The notes beneath the pieces are model-generated. The model was not told the DNA's origin, did not search any database, and saw only the letters and a list, made by a program, of their open reading frames with translations. A stretch of DNA of 64,000 nt from Deltaproteobacteria bacterium. GTDB taxonomy: Bacteria; Myxococcota_A; Polyangia; Polyangiales; Ga0077539. A program made the translations under genes and the position numbers. Shown one piece after another: positions 63,937 through 64,000 of the stretch. Where the stretch lies: the NCBI GenBank assembly GCA_016704445.1, contig JADJAE010000011.1, forward strand, positions 1-64,000, given 5' to 3'. Positions within the stretch are counted from its first letter, which is position 1. Every line of letters starts with the position of its first letter.

Positions 63937-64000
63937 ACGCCAGCCTCTCGCCAGCTCCCAGCGCCGCGCGTGTGTCGGCGGGGGGAGGTTCACGAGGCGC

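Overview
The window looks like chromosomal DNA of a high-GC, Gram-negative, myxobacterium-type bacterium (Polyangia/Myxococcia, perhaps Sandaracinaceae-like). This is inferred from content, not from a marker gene. The signs are strong G/C third-position bias, Ser/Thr kinases with PEGA domains, many lipoproteins with Asp/Pro-rich linkers, a large Cys-rich repeat lipoprotein, VWA and PQQ-propeller lipoproteins, and a TonB receptor fused to TPR/PEGA modules.

Layout. Positions 1-6.0 kb hold a partial gene, a small unknown protein, a pseudokinase with broken frames, an M16 peptidase and two lipoproteins. At 6.0-6.9 kb lie bacterioferritin and its ferredoxin. 6.9-11.5 kb is a kinase overlapping a TPR-PEGA-TonB receptor gene. 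11.5-25.6 kb contains the Cys-rich lipoprotein, an alpha/beta hydrolase, an SDR, larB, an OPT transporter, two outer-membrane-like proteins, lipoproteins and a VOC protein. 25.65-29.46 kb is a compact operon: ArsR-rhodanese regulator, MFS-rhodanese transporter, DsrE-like protein and cysteine desulfurase. The reading frames overlap or nearly touch, and a clear palindromic operator sits in the promoter. This is a sulfane-sulfur handling module.

29.46-54.6 kb is very different: a mosaic of unrelated segments joined by seven copies of a ~190-bp element (R1-R7), all in one orientation. Genes on either side of a copy are often cut exactly at the element edge: cobW-like, sulfatase, sdhB, a GAF/PAS sensor, gsk, a LysR regulator and a small membrane protein. 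No copy has two halves of one gene on its two sides. Most genes here also carry frameshifts. One copy (R1) is split by an IS66 element with perfect 22-bp inverted repeats and an 8-bp target duplication. Beside R7 lies the C-terminal remnant of an IS91-family transposase. The mosaic is bounded on the left by the intact cysteine desulfurase gene and on the right by a second, diverged copy of that gene's last codons. The whole block therefore appears to have been inserted at (or to have replaced) the 3' end of the desulfurase gene. No integrase is visible.

54.6-64.0 kb returns to ordinary chromosome: a metallophosphoesterase and P450 pair, GNAT acetyltransferases, small membrane proteins, a ~250-bp palindromic element, a four-gene minus-strand cluster (VWA lipoprotein, metal-dependent hydrolase-like membrane protein, SanA-like, HEAT repeat protein), a tRNA 3' fragment and a proline-rich small protein.

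The strongest lead for something undescribed is the R-element mosaic: a mobile or recombining ~190-bp unit with conserved ends and a palindrome kept by compensating changes, which separates captured gene fragments. The second is the sulfur operon, where both the regulator and the transporter carry C-terminal rhodanese domains. All assignments are by eye from the sequence; no database search was run.
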